DNA of 64,000 nt. Source: Rhizobacter koreensis (lineage in GTDB: Bacteria > Pseudomonadota > Gammaproteobacteria > Burkholderiales > Burkholderiaceae_C). Below, piece after piece: positions 55,573 to 63,414 of the stretch. The DNA is taken from assembly GCF_013366375.1 (NCBI RefSeq), contig NZ_JABWMJ010000002.1:372001-436000 (forward strand). Direction: 5' to 3'. The stretch's first letter is position 1. Each line of letters opens with the position of its first letter. The notes under the pieces are model-generated. The model worked only from the letters and a program-made list of their open reading frames with translations, was not told the DNA's origin and made no database searches. Position numbers and translations under genes: made by a program.

Positions 55573-56189
55573 TTCGGCGTCGCCGCGAGGTTCAGCTGGA
55601 CGCGCTGCTCGACGTCCGCCTGGGCGACGCTGATCGGGGTCGACGTCGGCTCGGCCTGCCCCGGCATGCCCGGGTGCCAGGCGCGCAGGCGATACGCGCC
55701 GGCCGGCACGCTGCCGATGCTGGCGCGACCGGCCGTGCTGCTGCGCGTGTGGAGCGGGGTGTCGACGACGACGACCCAGGCCGTCATCTGGTCGTGGATG
55801 TTGCAGCCGAGCACCGCGATGCCGGGCTTGTCGAACACCACCGGCGCGTGCGGCGAGCCGGCGTAGAGCTTGAGCTCGAAGTTCTTGGCGGGCGAGAACG
55901 AGTAGACGTGGTGGCGGACCGTGTCCTGGTTCGGAAACGTGACCGGCGTCCCGACCGTCACCACGGTCACCGCCGGCGTGAACTGGCGCCTGATCTGCGC
56001 GATCTCGACCGTGCCGAGCGGCCTGGTCGGCAACGTGCCCGTCACCGGCTCGAGCATCACCACCGCGTCGGGGATCGGGCGCCCCGCGGCGTCGTTGACG
56101 ACGACGTTGACGGTGGCGGCGTGCGCCGCGAAGGAAAGCGACGCGGCAAGAAAGGCGGCGAGGACGAGCGTGAGCGGGCGGGTCGGCAT
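55569..56189 (-). CDS. Periplasmic cupredoxin-like protein
   Basis: A 206-residue exported protein with a signal peptide (residues 1-24, ending SFAAHA). Residues 25-140 resemble a cupredoxin: FPNQDTVRHHVYS gives His 93/94, and LGCNIHDQMTAW gives Cys 129, His 132 and Met 135, the spacing of a type 1 copper site. A carboxypeptidase regulatory-like beta-sandwich (about 140-200, ending VPAGAYRLRAWHPG) follows. Such proteins are often labelled methylamine utilisation-like. It is translationally coupled to the c-di-GMP sensor downstream, so it may be the periplasmic partner of that sensor (inference). Confidence 0.75.
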   Translation of the reverse strand: MPTRPLTLVLAAFLAASLSFAAHAATVNVVVNDAAGRPIPDAVVMLEPVTGTLPTRPLGTVEIAQIRRQFTPAVTVVTVGTPVTFPNQDTVRHHVYSFSPAKNFELKLYAGSPHAPVVFDKPGIAVLGCNIHDQMTAWVVVVDTPLHTRSSTAGRASIGSVPAGAYRLRAWHPGMPGQAEPTSTPISVAQADVEQRVQLNLAATPK

Positions 56190-56334
56190 GGGGCGGCAAC
56201 GGCGCAGGAAGCGGGCGGAGCACGCCCGCTTCCACTATCGGCCGCCGGACCCGAGGCTTGAACGCGCGGCGTCGCGCGTGCCGCGCGGGCGCGTCAATTC
56301 CGCACGGCGCCTCGCGCGCCGTGCGGCACCTCGC

Positions 56335-57597
56335 TCACGAGCAGTGCTGCGCCACCCGCGCCGCCTTCTCCGGGTTGAACCACGCCGGATCGCCCGGCTG
56401 GTAGACCTCGGGCTCGAGGAGGTCGGTGGGGTCGGTGTGGTTGCGGATCACCGGCCAGTTGCCGCGCGGAAAGCCCGGCCACGCATTGCGCGGCTGCTCC
56501 ATCAGCTTCAGGTGGTTGAGCACCCCCGAGTAGTACTGCAGCGCCGCACCGATGGGCGCGTGGCCCGAGGTCACGATGCGCGGGCGCAGGGCCTCGAGGT
56601 GGTAGACGAGGTCGCGCCAGCCGTTCTCGTCGGTGTTGCCCGACGAGAACGACGAGAAGTTCAGGTCGGTGTTCGGCAGGCTGCGCATCAGGTTGAGCAC
56701 GCGCTGGCCGTCGGCCGGCACCCCGTTCGGCCAGTTGCTGCCCTTGCCTTCCTTGAAGGCGCCGATCGAGTTGTTGTAGAAGAGGCTGAAGTTGTAGCCG
56801 GTGCGCAGCACGAACTGGAAGTCGAGCTGGTCGGCACCGCCCGGGCCTGGGCCCTGTCGCAGGTCCTGCTGGCCGGCCTGGCGCGGGTTGGTCGGCGTCA
56901 GCGGAACGCCGGGCGGGAAGAGCGTCGGGTCGCGCGGGTCGGGTGTGTCGACCACCTGCACCGGGCCCCAGTCGGGGTCGGGCGGCAACGCGACCGAATG
57001 CAGGGCGCGGAAGCCGTTGATGCAGACCAGCGGCTCGAACTGGCGGATCCGGACCAGCTCGGTTGCCGGCACCGAACCGCTCGACGTGATGCCGACGCAG
57101 CTGATCGTCGTCGCTGGCGGGATCGCGAAGTTCGGGTCGGCCTGCATGAACGGGTCGTTCTTCATGCGGGCGAGCGCGGTCTGCGCGGTGCCGCACGCCT
57201 CCGGCGTCATGTAGAGCGTCGCGCCGGTCCTGGCGGCGATGAACGCGGCGTTGTCGGCGTGGTCGCTGTGGCCGTGGCCGATGAAGATTGCCTCCGGCTT
57301 CAGATCGACGAGGTCCTTGATGACGAGCGGCGTGCGGCCGGGCGTGACCTCGAGGCGCGGGATGTACGCATCGAGCATGATCACGCGGCCGAGCAGCGAC
57401 ACCGCCGCCGCGTTGTGGCCCAGCCACGAGAACACCACCTTGTCCTTCTTCACCGCGCCGGTCGCGGCGTCGACGTTCTCGAAGCCGAAGATCTTGGCGC
57501 GCGCTTCCGCCAACGGCGTTGCGGCGTGAGTGCCGGCGACGGCGAGCAGTGCCCCGGCGGCGACGAGGGGCTGGATCAGTCTCTTGCGGTGGGTCAT
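56335..57597 (-). CDS. Exported metallo-beta-lactamase-fold protein
   Basis: A 420-residue protein with an N-terminal signal peptide (KRLIQPLVAAGALLAVAGTHAA). The metal site begins with IGHGHSDHADN (HxHxDH), preceded by SWLGHNAAAVSLLG and LDAY, as in the YycJ/UlaG-like branch of the fold. Late TSGHAPIG supplies another His. A long insertion between about 200 and 330 is rich in Pro and Asp. It is probably a periplasmic hydrolase of unknown substrate. ATG 57597 has GGAG upstream. It lies alone, 145 bases after the cupredoxin-like gene's start and followed upstream by a gene-free stretch. Confidence 0.8.
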   Translation of the reverse strand: MTHRKRLIQPLVAAGALLAVAGTHAATPLAEARAKIFGFENVDAATGAVKKDKVVFSWLGHNAAAVSLLGRVIMLDAYIPRLEVTPGRTPLVIKDLVDLKPEAIFIGHGHSDHADNAAFIAARTGATLYMTPEACGTAQTALARMKNDPFMQADPNFAIPPATTISCVGITSSGSVPATELVRIRQFEPLVCINGFRALHSVALPPDPDWGPVQVVDTPDPRDPTLFPPGVPLTPTNPRQAGQQDLRQGPGPGGADQLDFQFVLRTGYNFSLFYNNSIGAFKEGKGSNWPNGVPADGQRVLNLMRSLPNTDLNFSSFSSGNTDENGWRDLVYHLEALRPRIVTSGHAPIGAALQYYSGVLNHLKLMEQPRNAWPGFPRGNWPVIRNHTDPTDLLEPEVYQPGDPAWFNPEKAARVAQHCS

Positions 57598-58004
57598 GGG
57601 TGTCTCCGTGCGTTCGTTGCTGAGCGGCGCCGGCGCGCGGAAAGCACCACGCGGCCGAGCGCCGGCAGCGCCGCGTGACCGAACCCGTCCTGCATCCACG
57701 ACTTGCGCGTTGAGTACGCGCGGCGGAGCGGATGAATGCATGCCAGCGGCCGAGTGTGCACGCACGCTCGGCGCTGGCAAGCCATCGTTCGCGCAATCTC
57801 GTCAGTAGAAACGCGGTCCCGGCAGCTGCTCCCGCCGCCGACGGCCGCGCCGCACGTGGCCCGCTCGGCGCGGGCGCGCTCCTCAGCCGATACGAGCGCC
57901 CGCTCCGCCGCTCGGCGCGGCGGTGATGCGGCTGAGCAGCGGTCGTATCGCTGCGCAGAGGCCGCGGCGCCGACGGCGCGCCGCGCCGCGCCGCGGGAAG
58001 TCGC
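57598..58004. other. Gene-free stretch of about 400 bases
   Basis: No reading frame here has a convincing start, protein-like composition or recognisable motif, and the short frames are Arg/Ala-rich by-products of high GC. The stretch should hold the promoter of the exported hydrolase (minus strand, near 57600-57720) and the 3' end region of the MFS/BT1-like gene. No clear hairpin with a T run was found. Confidence 0.6.
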
Positions 58005-59651
58005 TCAGGCGCTGCGGAAGCGCGTCGCCTTCACGAACGCGATGGCCGCGAACGGCAGGACCACCCCGAGCACGAGGCTCGCGGCGATCAGCACGCCGAG
58101 CTCGCTGTAGTCGGCCGGCACGCTGACGCGGCCGGCCTTGTCCTTGACCTCGCGCGTGACGAGAAAGATCTCGTTGAGGTACTTGGTGCCGAGCTGCGAT
58201 GCGGCGAGCGCGAGGTTGGTGAACGACGCCATCACCGCGAAGAACGTCGCCTTCAGCCGGTCGGGCGCCGAGTTGGCGATCCACGCCAGCATCGGCACCA
58301 TCGAGATCTGCCCGAGCGGCGACTCGAGCGCGGTGTTGACGATCGCGATCGTGCGGGCGTCGACGAGGCCGCCGGTCATCGCCGCGGTCCACTCGTGCAG
58401 GCCGTGGACCATGCCGAGCACCGGCAGGCTGAGCAGCGTCCCGGCGATCGTGAGCCAGCCGACGATGTAGGCGATCGAGCGCTCGGCCATGAAGCGGCGG
58501 AACAGGAACAGGCCGAACAGCGTCAGCACGCTGCCGATCAGCGACAGGCGCGCGATGAACGACGGGTCGAATCCGAGGCCGTCGATGAACCACCAGGTGA
58601 GCCCTTCGCCGGGCCCGGGCACCGCACGGAACACGAAGATGACGAGCGCGGTGCCGACCAGCACGTTGCGCGGCTCGGGGTCGAGCTCGCGCGTCAGGCG
58701 CCACATCAGGAACAGCACGATCGCCATCGAGGCGGCGAAGATGATCTCCTGCCCCACCGGCACGTCGCCGAGCCCGACCGCGACCGACACCACCGCGAAC
58801 GCAAGGCCGCCGCCGAGGATCCACCAGTTGACCGGCGGCGGCTCGCCAACGGCGTTCAGCATCGCGTCGACCTCCGCCGGCGCGTAACCGGCGGCGCGCA
58901 GCCGCGCGGCATCGCGCCAGCGCAGCCACAGGCCCAGCATGACGCCGAGCACCGAGACGACCGGGATCACCAGCGCGAGCTCGTAGACGAACAGGTAGAG
59001 CGCGCCGACCTGCGCCGGCGGCAGGTTCGGCGCGTCGCGCAGCAGCACCACGTTGGCGAACGACACCAGCACGCTGCCGCCGATGATCGCGACCCGGCCC
59101 AGCGTCTGCATCGTCGTGTGCATCGAGCGCCGGCGCGCCTCGTTGACCGGTGTGCCGTCGGCCTCGTAGCGCGGGACCGCCTCGACGGTCATCGCGTCGG
59201 CGACGGTGTCCTGCACCACGTAGCCGATCGGCGCGAGCAGCGCCGACAGCACGTACCAGGCCTCGATCGGCGCGATCGCGCGCAGCGCCTCCGTGTGCCC
59301 GAGGAGGCCGATCATGATCACGATGCTCGCCGTGATGAGGCCGGCGCCCAGAAAGACGAGCAGCGCCTTCCAGCGCCACACCAGGTCGACCAGGTGGCCG
59401 AGCGGCATCTTCAGCGACCACGGCAGCGTCGCCCAGAAGCCGAGCGCGGCGAGGAAGCCGGCCGAGAGGCCGAGCCGCTCCTTCACGTAGAACGTGCCGA
59501 CGATGGCGGTGAGGCCCGACACTCCGGCGGCCACGTAGACCATCAGCGGCGGCAGGTACGACCAGCGCATCTCGCGCCCGAGCGCGAGCAGGTTGCGGTC
59601 GATCCAGCCCCCGAGCGCGGCGGCCGGGTTCAAGGCCGACCCGCGCGACAC
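58005..59651 (-). CDS. MFS/BT1-like membrane transporter
   Basis: A 548-residue membrane protein with about twelve helices. The early segment KERLGLSAGFLAALGFWATLPWSLKMPLGHLVD resembles the folate-biopterin transporter (BT1) branch of the major facilitator superfamily. A long soluble loop containing AADGTPVNEARRRSMHTTMQTLGR-like residues sits between helices four and five. The substrate is unknown. The GTG start at 59651 is uncertain because no better codon or ribosome binding site is nearby. It stands alone between two gene-poor stretches. Confidence 0.75.
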   Translation of the reverse strand: MSRGSALNPAAALGGWIDRNLLALGREMRWSYLPPLMVYVAAGVSGLTAIVGTFYVKERLGLSAGFLAALGFWATLPWSLKMPLGHLVDLVWRWKALLVFLGAGLITASIVIMIGLLGHTEALRAIAPIEAWYVLSALLAPIGYVVQDTVADAMTVEAVPRYEADGTPVNEARRRSMHTTMQTLGRVAIIGGSVLVSFANVVLLRDAPNLPPAQVGALYLFVYELALVIPVVSVLGVMLGLWLRWRDAARLRAAGYAPAEVDAMLNAVGEPPPVNWWILGGGLAFAVVSVAVGLGDVPVGQEIIFAASMAIVLFLMWRLTRELDPEPRNVLVGTALVIFVFRAVPGPGEGLTWWFIDGLGFDPSFIARLSLIGSVLTLFGLFLFRRFMAERSIAYIVGWLTIAGTLLSLPVLGMVHGLHEWTAAMTGGLVDARTIAIVNTALESPLGQISMVPMLAWIANSAPDRLKATFFAVMASFTNLALAASQLGTKYLNEIFLVTREVKDKAGRVSVPADYSELGVLIAASLVLGVVLPFAAIAFVKATRFRSA

Positions 59652-59997
59652 CGCGCGCGGCGCGCGAGCAGGCGATGCGCGGTCACGCGCGAAGACGAGG
59701 TGCCGCGAGCCTCAGGCGGCGGCGCGGCGAGCGAGTCGGGGAGTCGGGGCACGGCAGCAGCATCCGGAAAGACCAGCCCGATGATAGAAGCCGCCCCGCC
59801 GGCCGCCCGCGCGGCCGAGGACGGCGCTGCGGCATTTCGCCGCGCGCGCTCGCGATCGTCGAGACCATCGCGAGCGACGCGTGCCGTCGCCTCGGATGCC
59901 GACGGAGCGACGCGCCGCCGCGCCTGATCGGCCGCTCGCACGAACGAACGGCCCGCCGACGCTGCCGCCGACGGGCCGAGGGCCGAACGGCCGACGC
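59652..59997. other. Gene-free stretch of about 350 bases
   Basis: High-GC sequence between the transporter start and the UspA stop. Nothing in either strand looks like a protein family, an RNA gene or a clean terminator. It probably holds the promoter of the transporter. Short frames here are Arg/Ala-rich and have no support. Confidence 0.6.
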
Positions 59998-60429
59998 TCA
60001 GGACCCGATCACGCGCAGGTCGGCCGCGCTTCCGAGCGTCTGGCGCACCTGATGGGCGAGCGAGCCGAACAGGCTCGCGGCGAGGCTCGGCTCTTCCTTG
60101 GCGAACACGATGCGATCGCAGCCGAGGTCGCGCGCCGCCGCGACGATGGTCGGCGCGCTGCGCCCGACCAGCACCGTGCAGGTGCACGGCACGCCGGCCG
60201 CCTCGAGCAGTGCGCGCGCCGGCTCGAGCTCCTCGGCGCCGGCGGTCTGCTGGAGTTCGCGCAGCTCGCGCGGGTCGAAGAACATCGAGACGTGGCCCGA
60301 CACCTTCGGCTGCACGCGCAACAGGCACGCGGTGAGCGGCTCGTCACGCGCCATGCGCACGACCTGCTCGATCGCCGAGCGCGTGCGCGCCGGCTGGGTG
60401 GGATCGACGGGGACGAGGACGCGCTTCAT
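59998..60429 (-). CDS. Universal stress protein (UspA family)
   Basis: A 143-residue single-domain UspA protein. It begins KRVLVPVDPT, the first beta strand, and carries the late ATP-binding-type region VGRSAPTIVAAARDLGCDRIVFA, where the usual G-x2-G-x9-G(S/T) is only partly kept (GSLAHQVRQT). ATP binding is therefore uncertain. ATG 60429 has a GAGGAGG ribosome binding site. It is 10 bases downstream of the TerC-like gene and most likely co-transcribed with it. Confidence 0.85.
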   Translation of the reverse strand: MKRVLVPVDPTQPARTRSAIEQVVRMARDEPLTACLLRVQPKVSGHVSMFFDPRELRELQQTAGAEELEPARALLEAAGVPCTCTVLVGRSAPTIVAAARDLGCDRIVFAKEEPSLAASLFGSLAHQVRQTLGSAADLRVIGS

Positions 60430-60439
60430 GCTGGCCTCC

Positions 60440-61138
60440 TCAAGCCGCGGTCTGGTCGGCCGCATGCAGCTGCTGCTGCCGGCTCGTCAGCCACTTGCCG
60501 ATGGCGACGACGGCGATCGCGCCGATCACCGGAACCATCGTGTGCAGCGCGTGATGCGAGGTGGTCCACGCCTCGATCGACGGGTCGCTCACCGCCATCT
60601 CGCCGGCGACCCAGCCGAGCAGCGCCGCGCCGAGCGTGATGATGATCGGGAAGCGCCCCATCAGCTTGAGGATGATGGTGCTGCCGAAGATGATCAGCGG
60701 GATGCTGATCACGAGGCCGAACACCAGCAGCGGGACGTTGCCCTTGGCCGCGGCGGCGACGCCGACGACATTGTCGAGGCTCATCACGAGGTCGGCGACG
60801 ACGATGGTCTTGATCGCCGCGGCGAGGCTCGAATGGCCTTCGAGTTCCTCTTCGCCGTCGTCGCCCTTGAGGAGGCCCACGCCGATCCAGAACAGCAGCG
60901 CCGCGCCGACCAGCTTGAGGTACGGCAGCGTCAGCAGGTAGACCGCGAAGAAGGTCAGGATGATCCGCAACACGATGGCCCCGACGCTGCCGAAGAGGAT
61001 CGCCTTCTTCTGCTGCGACGGCGAGAGCGAGCGCGAGGCCATCGCGATGACGACCGCGTTGTCACCGCTCAGCACGATGTTGATGAGGATGATCTGGGAT
61101 AGCGCGATCCAGAACTCGGGGGTGGACAGGAACGACAT
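60440..61138 (-). CDS. TerC/YjbE-family membrane protein
   Basis: A 232-residue inner-membrane protein of the TerC family (YkoY/YjbE branch), whose members are linked to manganese export or metal loading of exported proteins. The signature acidic helices are present: INIVLSGDNAVVIAMA near the N-terminus and VADLVMSLDNVVGVAAA in the middle. Seven hydrophobic segments are seen. ATG 61138 follows GAGGAG. No yybP-ykoY manganese riboswitch could be recognised in the leader. Upstream lie a 12-base palindrome and an 11-base tandem repeat (separate entries). It probably forms an operon with the UspA gene. Confidence 0.9.
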   Translation of the reverse strand: MSFLSTPEFWIALSQIILINIVLSGDNAVVIAMASRSLSPSQQKKAILFGSVGAIVLRIILTFFAVYLLTLPYLKLVGAALLFWIGVGLLKGDDGEEELEGHSSLAAAIKTIVVADLVMSLDNVVGVAAAAKGNVPLLVFGLVISIPLIIFGSTIILKLMGRFPIIITLGAALLGWVAGEMAVSDPSIEAWTTSHHALHTMVPVIGAIAVVAIGKWLTSRQQQLHAADQTAA

Positions 61139-61190
61139 GGGGTCTCCTCGAACGTCGGAGCCGGACTGGCTCGGATCGCCGCGAAGACTA

Positions 61191-61202
61191 AGAACCTGTT
61201 CT
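61191..61202. repeat. 12-base inverted repeat upstream of the TerC gene
   Basis: AGAAC-CT-GTTCT is a perfect inverted repeat 53 bases before the TerC-like start. It could be a protein-binding site, but nothing in the sequence identifies the protein. Confidence 0.3.
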
Positions 61203-61243
61203 GACGCCTTCCTTCCGGCGCGCTGTCGCGAGGTTGTCGCTCA

Positions 61244-61265
61244 CCTGACAGCCGCCTGACAGCCG
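61244..61265. repeat. Tandem 11-base direct repeat between the sensor kinase and TerC genes
   Basis: CCTGACAGCCG occurs twice head to tail with an 11-base period, 8 bases before the stop of the sensor-kinase gene and about 105 bases before the TerC-like start. OmpR-type response regulators commonly bind direct repeats spaced one helical turn, and such a regulator is encoded at 62663-63337. Regulation of the TerC-UspA unit by that regulator is an inference. Confidence 0.4.
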
Positions 61266-61272
61266 CGCTCGC

Positions 61273-62676
61273 TCAGCTGCTGCGCAGGCGGAAGAACACG
61301 CTGAAGGTGTTGCCGACGCCGTCGGTGTCCTCCTCGAGCGTGATGCGCGCGCCGTGCAGCGTCGCGATCTCGCTGACGATCGCGAGGCCGAGGCCGCTGC
61401 CGTCCTGTCCGCTGCCGAGCAGGCGATGGAAGCGCTCGAAGATCCGCTGGCGCTCCTCGACCGGAATGCTCGGACCGTCGTCGCTGATGCCGAGCCGGCA
61501 CTGGTCGGCCGCGGTCTTCTCGGTGCGCACCGTGACGCGGCCGCCGCGCTGGCTGTAGCGGATCGCGTTGTCGATGAGGTTGTTGATGAGCTCGCGCAGG
61601 CGGTCGGGGTCGCCGTCGATCATCAGCGGCTCGCCGGCACCCTCGAAGCCGAGGTCGATCTCGTGGCGGATCGCTTCCGGCACCCACTCCATGCTCGCCT
61701 CGAGCGCGCACGCGTCGAGGTCGACCGGGTGCAGCTGCATCGCGTCGAGCGCGCCGGGCTCGTTGCGCGCGAGCGAGAGCAGCTGGCGCACCAGCCGCGA
61801 AAGCCGATCGGCACTGATGTAGAGCTGGGCTAGCGAGTGGCGCACGCGCTCCGGATCGGTCTCGCGCAAGGCGAGCTCGATCTGCGCCTTGAGGCCGCTG
61901 ACCGGCGTCTTCAGCTGGTGCGCGGCGTCGGCGACGAAACGGCTCTGGAAGTCGAACGTGCGGCCGAGGCGCGCCATCAGCTCGTTGACCTCGTCGACCA
62001 GCGGCCGCACCTCGCCGGGCACGTCGTCGGTCGCGATCGGGCTGAGGTCGAGGTGCGAACGGTCCGACACCGCGCGGCGCAGACGCTGCAGCGGCTGCAG
62101 GCCGCGCGAGACGCCGAACCACACCACGGCGGTCGCCATCACGATCAGCAGCACCTGCGGCAGCACCACGTTGGCCACCATCTCCCACGCGAAGCGGGTG
62201 CGCTTGTGCAGCGTCTCGGCCACCTGGATGCGGACCTGCGTCGGCGCCGCCGCGCTGCCGACCGGCAGCCACGCGACCATCATGCGCACCGGCTCGCCGT
62301 GCACCACGTCCTCGTAGAAGCGGGCCGGCCGCGGCGACGCGGCGGCGGCGCCGTTGCGCGGCTGCGGCATCTGGGGGTCGCCGCCGAGCAGGCGCCCGTC
62401 CGTCGCGACCACGCGGTAGTACAGCAGGTCGTCGGGATCGCGCAGCAGGATGTTGCCGGCGGCATCCGACAGGTCCAGGCGCGGGCCGGCCGGCTCGGCA
62501 CGCACGTGCAGCACGATCTCGCGGCCGATCTCGAAGAGGGCACGGTCGTACGCGAGGTTCGAGAAGCGCACCGAGTTCCAGTAGGCGACGCCGGTGTCGA
62601 GCACCAGCAGCGCCGCCAGCGGCCCGAGCAGCCACGCCAGGAGCTTGCGCTGCAGGCGCGGCTCAGGCGCCTTCAC
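61273..62676 (-). CDS. Sensor histidine kinase (QseC/TctE type)
   Basis: A 467-residue membrane kinase. Helices at about 12-32 and 168-190 enclose a periplasmic sensor domain of about 135 residues, followed by a HAMP segment. The H box has His 253 (FVADAAHQLKTPVSGL), the N box NLIDNAIRYSQ and the G boxes SDDGPSIP and GSGLGLAIV, all intact. The N-terminal domain resembles the 2CSK/TctE sensor type. It starts at GTG 62676, overlapping the response-regulator stop by 14 bases, so the pair is co-translated. The signal is unknown. Citrate-like tricarboxylates or quorum compounds are family precedents only. Confidence 0.9.
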   Translation of the reverse strand: MKAPEPRLQRKLLAWLLGPLAALLVLDTGVAYWNSVRFSNLAYDRALFEIGREIVLHVRAEPAGPRLDLSDAAGNILLRDPDDLLYYRVVATDGRLLGGDPQMPQPRNGAAAASPRPARFYEDVVHGEPVRMMVAWLPVGSAAAPTQVRIQVAETLHKRTRFAWEMVANVVLPQVLLIVMATAVVWFGVSRGLQPLQRLRRAVSDRSHLDLSPIATDDVPGEVRPLVDEVNELMARLGRTFDFQSRFVADAAHQLKTPVSGLKAQIELALRETDPERVRHSLAQLYISADRLSRLVRQLLSLARNEPGALDAMQLHPVDLDACALEASMEWVPEAIRHEIDLGFEGAGEPLMIDGDPDRLRELINNLIDNAIRYSQRGGRVTVRTEKTAADQCRLGISDDGPSIPVEERQRIFERFHRLLGSGQDGSGLGLAIVSEIATLHGARITLEEDTDGVGNTFSVFFRLRSS

Positions 62677-63337
62677 CGACCCGATCCATCAGGTAGCCCA
62701 TGCCGCGCACGGTGCGGATCTCGCAGCCGAGCGGCTCGAGCTTCTTGCGCAGGCGGTAGATGTTGACCTCGATCGCGTTGTCGGCGACCTCCTCGCCCCA
62801 GCCGTAGAGGTGGTTGGCCATCTGCTCCTTGCTGACCACGCGGCCGGCGCGCATCAGCAGCAGCTCGAGCATCGCGAGTTCGCGCGGCGAGAGCTCGACC
62901 GGCCGCTTGTCGTGGAAGACACGCCGCCCGACGGTGTCGAAGCTGAGCAGGCCATGCTCGAGCCACGGCGTCGAGTTGGCGCCGCGCCGCAGCAGCGCGC
63001 GCACGCGCGCCTCGAGCTCCGGCAGGTCGAACGGCTTGGCGAGGTAGTCGTCGGCGCCGAGGTCGAGCCCGCGCACGCGGTCATCGAGCGAATCGAGCGC
63101 GGTCAGCATCAGCACCGGCGTGGTGGCGCGGCGCGCGCGCAGGCGCCGCAGCACGTCGAGGCCGCTGAGCCCCGGCAGGCCGATGTCGAGGATGACGAGG
63201 TCGTGGATGCCCAGCAGTAGCGCGTGGTCGGCTTCCTCGCCGGTGCCGACGATGTCGACCGCGTGCGCCGACTGCACCAGCGCGCGCGACAGCGCGTCGG
63301 CGAGCACCTTGTCGTCCTCGACGAGCAGGATCCGCAT
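62663..63337 (-). CDS. OmpR-family response regulator
   Basis: A 224-residue regulator. The receiver domain has the acidic pair in VEDDK, the phosphorylation site Asp 51 (LVILDIGLPG) and the Lys of YLAKPF. Residues 125-220 form the OmpR winged-helix DNA-binding domain (ELSPRELAMLELLLMRAGRVVSKEQMANHLYG, NAIEVNIYRLRKKL, VRGMGYLM). It is of the QseB/TctD/PmrA type. It begins at ATG 63337, first gene of the pair with the kinase. A tandem repeat 105 bases upstream of the TerC-like gene has the spacing expected of its binding sites. Confidence 0.93.
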   Translation of the reverse strand: MRILLVEDDKVLADALSRALVQSAHAVDIVGTGEEADHALLLGIHDLVILDIGLPGLSGLDVLRRLRARRATTPVLMLTALDSLDDRVRGLDLGADDYLAKPFDLPELEARVRALLRRGANSTPWLEHGLLSFDTVGRRVFHDKRPVELSPRELAMLELLLMRAGRVVSKEQMANHLYGWGEEVADNAIEVNIYRLRKKLEPLGCEIRTVRGMGYLMDRVGEGA

Positions 63338-63414
63338 CGGGTGGTGGTTGGACCGGGAGACGGAGCATCGTAGCGGAGGGGCGCGGGCCGCTCCCCGGCA
63401 GGCGGACCGCGCCG

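Noticed and set aside
61139..61190. A yybP-ykoY manganese riboswitch in front of the TerC-like gene
   Set aside because: The family often has one, but the short leader shows none of the expected conserved loop sequences or a three-way pairing pattern.
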